Shown here: positions 61,624-64,000 of the stretch, one piece after another
How positions within the stretch are numbered: the stretch's first letter is position 1
How the letters are laid out: each line of letters begins with the position of its first letter
Origin: an uncultured Acetatifactor sp.
GTDB taxonomy: Bacteria; Bacillota; Clostridia; Lachnospirales; Lachnospiraceae
DNA length: 64,000 nt
NCBI GenBank assembly: GCA_910580225.1
Contig: CAJTXE010000021.1
Location: 12,404-76,403, forward strand
Direction: 5' to 3'
Translations under genes and position numbers: made by a program
The notes under the pieces: model-generated
Database searches by the model: none
What the model saw: only the letters and a program-made list of their open reading frames with translations
What the model was told of the DNA's origin: nothing

Positions 61624-61750
61624 ACTCTCTCCTGCCTTTCTTCCGGCGCCTGTCCGCCAAACAGACCATGCCCTCAGACATCTCCTGTTATTATAACCGT
61701 CCTGAATAATAGTAACACAAGAATTCTCCCACCACAACCCATTTGTGCAC

Positions 61751-61779
61751 TTGCCCATCCATAAATTTTAGTATATACT
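61751..61779 (+). promoter_or_regulatory. promoter of the DUF4317 gene
   Basis: TTGCCC (61751-61756), 17-base spacer, TATACT (61774-61779); transcription starts about 25 bases before the ATG at 61813. Confidence 0.65.
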
Positions 61780-61812
61780 GAAATGGTACAAAAATAAGAG
61801 ACGAGGTAGATC

Positions 61813-63135
61813 ATGACAAAGCAAGATATATCGGAAATCAAGAAACTCTTTACACCCAGAAACTGCTCCATCACACGGATCTGCGGCTGTTACGTGGATG
61901 GGGAGAAAAATAAAAAAACCGAGCTGAAACAGGCCTTCCTGGCACTTCCCGAAGAAGAAATGTTCAAATACTTTGAAATACTTCGAAAGGTTCTTTCGGG
62001 AACTCCCGGCAAAAATCTGCTGACTCTGGAATTCCCACTGGCACTGGAAATGGCCGGAATGGACATGTCTGCCTCTCCTGCAGACGGACCCGTTCTTCAG
62101 GAGAAAACAACTTCCGACATGATTGAAACGGATGAAAGTCCCCAGGATACGCCGGATTCCGGGACAAATGGAACTGAAAGCAGCCTTCCCCAGGCCATCC
62201 TTCCGGATGAGAGAATTCCTGAAACTCCTCCAAATGCCCATCAATTTTTAATGCGTTTAAAAGAAAGCAAATTAAAGGATGACGTCCTGCTCAACGAATA
62301 CTATGATAAAGTAATTGAAAATTATGAATATGTGGGAAACTATCTGATCCTCCTCATTCATGATGTATACGACGTACCTGGCCGGACCACTGACGGTGTC
62401 GATATGGAAGATGCTTCCGATGAAATCTATGAATACATACTGTCCTGTATCTGCCCTGTAGAACTGTCCAAACCAGGTTTAAGCTATGATGCAGAGGAAA
62501 ATACCTTCCACAACCGCAACCGTGACTGGGTGGTTGCATTGCCTGAGAAAGGTTTTCTCTTCCCCGCTTTCAACGACAGAAGTTCCGATATCCACAGTGT
62601 ACTCTATTATTCCAAAAATCCGGAGGAACTGCAGGAATTCTTTGTAGAACAGCTGTTAGGCTGTCCCCTTCCCCTGTCTGCCGAGAGTCAGAAGGAGACC
62701 TTCCAGACACTGATTGAAAATACCCTGGGAGAAGACTGCGGCATAGAACTGGTGAAAAACATTCATGAAAAATTTACCGAACTGGCAGAAGAACACAAAG
62801 AATCCCCGGAGCCACTGGCCTTGGGAAAAAATGAGGTAAAAACCATTCTGGCAGACAGCGGTGTCGCTAACGATAAACTATCAGATTTTGATCGACATTA
62901 TGATGAAACAGCGGGGGAAACCACTTCCCTGCTCATGCACAATGTCATGAACACCAAAAGCTTCGAAGTCAAGACCCCTGATGTGATCATCAAAGTGAAT
63001 TCCGACCGCACAGACCTGATTGAGACACGCAGCATAGACGGCCGGGAATGCCTGGTAATCGCCCTTGACGGCAATGTACAGGTAAACGGAATCACGGTAA
63101 AAGCTGCATCCGAAAAAGAGGAGGCAGAGACCTGA
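61813..63135 (+). CDS. DUF4317 protein
   Basis: 440 residues; AGAGACGAGGTAGATC precedes the start. The opening KQDISEIKKLFTP followed by NCSITRICGCYVDGEKNKKT matches DUF4317. The family continues with FKYFEILRKVLSGTPGKNLL, an acidic Ser/Pro-rich insert at about 85-140, YEYVGNYLILLIHDVYDVPG, and VLYYSKNPEELQEFF. The C-terminal domain (DVIIKVNSDRTDLIETRSID) looks like a small beta barrel. No enzyme motif is visible and the function is unknown; it is a family-specific marker of Clostridia. Own promoter and a terminator at 63169-63200. Confidence 0.88.
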   Translation: MTKQDISEIKKLFTPRNCSITRICGCYVDGEKNKKTELKQAFLALPEEEMFKYFEILRKVLSGTPGKNLLTLEFPLALEMAGMDMSASPADGPVLQEKTTSDMIETDESPQDTPDSGTNGTESSLPQAILPDERIPETPPNAHQFLMRLKESKLKDDVLLNEYYDKVIENYEYVGNYLILLIHDVYDVPGRTTDGVDMEDASDEIYEYILSCICPVELSKPGLSYDAEENTFHNRNRDWVVALPEKGFLFPAFNDRSSDIHSVLYYSKNPEELQEFFVEQLLGCPLPLSAESQKETFQTLIENTLGEDCGIELVKNIHEKFTELAEEHKESPEPLALGKNEVKTILADSGVANDKLSDFDRHYDETAGETTSLLMHNVMNTKSFEVKTPDVIIKVNSDRTDLIETRSIDGRECLVIALDGNVQVNGITVKAASEKEEAET

Positions 63136-63168
63136 TACCTTCCTCCGGCCATTCCGCACAGATGCATG

Positions 63169-63200
63169 GGATTCCCGACAAACTTTCAGTGCGGGAATCC
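63169..63200 (+). terminator. terminator of the DUF4317 gene
   Basis: GGATTCCCG (63169-63177) pairs with CGGGAATCC (63192-63200), followed by a moderately T-rich stretch. Confidence 0.6.
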
Positions 63201-63216
63201 TGTATGCATATTTTGT

Positions 63217-63820
63217 TCAAGCTACATGTAGGGAATGATAAAATTGCTGTCGTTTGACCATCGGCCAACTCCCTCCATTGGCAGAGCAACTCCTTTCATT
63301 ATTCCAGCAGCCGATGATATATCTCCAAATGATGGTCTTGAGTTTATCTGTGCTCATTTTCTCTGTCTCATAATGCTCATACCGTAGCCCTGCTTTCATT
63401 CTCACCCAGCAGGCGTTATCATGGCATCTCCCACCTGTGCTGTTCATACTTTGCCTTTTACCATATTTGCAGACTGCATTTCCGTAAATCTGGCCGGTAT
63501 ACTGACTCCCCCTGTCACTGTGAATACTGACTCCCCGGATATCCGGAGCTGCCTTAACGGCGTTTTCCAACGTTTGTACGCATAATAGAGCTTTCATATT
63601 CGTGTCCATTGCCTGTCCGATCACGCTGGAATCAAATCAGTCGAATATAACGGAAATATACAACTTTCCTGTAATTCCATTCGGCTTATGTCTGGGATGA
63701 TGGCTGATCCCCATTTCCTCCATAGCGCAGCAAATCGTGAGTTCACTGGGGATATAAACATTTTCAGGCTGTTTCAGAGTCAATGCCTGATACATGCCGT
63801 CATCTCCAAAATTTCCAGAG
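63217..63820 (-). pseudogene. decayed IS3-family (IS150-like) transposase
   Basis: Reading on the minus strand from about 63820: YQALTLKQPENVYIPSELT, then MGISHHPRHKPNGIT joined directly to GKLYISVIFD, a stop codon, then FDSSVIGQAMDTNMKALLC, VSIHSDRGSQYTGQIYGNAV and MNSTGGRCHDNACWVRMKAG. This is the DDE integrase of IS3 elements (catalytic Asp in HSDRGSQYT; the GKLY-Asp region precedes). Compared with intact relatives, about 25-30 residues are missing at NGIT/GKLY, a Cys codon has become TGA, and a few residues are missing after CHDN. The remaining frame ends at 63217. No terminal inverted repeat was identified. Confidence 0.8.
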
Positions 63821-64000
63821 CAGGCTCCCCACAGACTTCAGGCCGCAGCCGCTCAGCAGGCACACCGGCAAAAGGAAAGATTCCATTGCCGGCCATAAAA
63901 TGATTTTAAGATGAAGCTGACTCTTAAAAGTCACAATTTTTTCCGTCTAATTCACATGAATTTCAAGATTAAATTTTTTCTCTATTGCCTTGAGATACCT
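63821..64000. other. right-end stretch without an intact gene
   Basis: This stretch may hold further upstream remnants of the IS3 element in broken frames. I see no open gene, clear promoter or tRNA. Confidence 0.4.

Noticed and set aside
1..64000. rRNA and tRNA genes
   Set aside because: Intergenic regions were scanned by eye for conserved rRNA sequence and tRNA TTCGA/acceptor patterns; nothing convincing was seen.

Overview
The window looks like a piece of a Lachnospiraceae-type (Clostridia, Firmicutes) chromosome of roughly 50% GC. Reasons: strong AGGAGG-type ribosome binding sites, sigma-A promoters with 17-base spacers, families typical of that group (DUF4317, DUF4250, DUF4349, a two-headed 2-hydroxyacyl-CoA dehydratase activase, an MscL with a C-terminal zinc ribbon), a PPi-type phosphofructokinase and a Firmicutes-type SOS box. 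No rRNA, tRNA, prophage or CRISPR array was found. The only mobile element is a decayed IS3-type transposase at the right end.

Layout. 1-6.2 kb (minus): truncated DUF4349 lipoprotein, M16 metalloprotease, an unknown protein, a sigma-70-like protein without region 4, and a rhomboid-like membrane protein. 6.3-10.7 kb (plus): large activase. 10.8-12.4 kb (minus): LysM protein and MgtC-like protein, diverging from dinB at 12.5 kb. 12.5-18.6 kb (plus): SOS-controlled dinB, a small unknown gene, a MalY-type PLP enzyme, and an orphan sugar-binding lipoprotein beside a chemoreceptor.

18.7-44.6 kb is the metabolic core and reads as visibly richer in G+C. On the minus strand: an AraC-type regulator, a HAD-GH105 fusion, a GH38 alpha-mannosidase, a ROK kinase, a putative (alpha/alpha)6 polysaccharide-degrading enzyme, then iolC, iolB, an unknown gene, iolD, iolE, iolG, an iron alcohol dehydrogenase and a polysaccharide deacetylase. 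Diverging from the regulator is an Opp/Dpp-type ABC importer (binding lipoprotein, two permeases, two ATPases). My reading is that the importer brings in an oligosaccharide, the glycosidases trim it, and inositol released from it enters the iol pathway. No iolA or iolJ is present here. Two unusual repeat blocks sit between these genes: a 65-66 bp tandem array before iolD, and a structured element present in 2.5 copies before the polysaccharide-degrading enzyme gene.

44.7-64 kb: a large orphan protein with a cyclic-nucleotide-binding-like domain and no known output domain, a PPi-type phosphofructokinase, DUF4250, an LCP cell-wall ligase, ClpB, then a copper operon (csoR, a copA with a fused C-terminal CopZ-like domain, and a MotA/MotB-like pair directly downstream). 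It continues with a membrane-anchored EIIA-like protein lacking the phosphorylatable histidines, a cold-shock protein with a long leader, a TPR lipoprotein, MscL, DUF4317 and the transposase remnant.

The best candidates for something undescribed are the inositol-linked glycan locus with its HAD-GH105 fusion, the copper-linked MotAB-like pair with a possible internal CopZ start in copA, and the 763-residue CNB-like protein.
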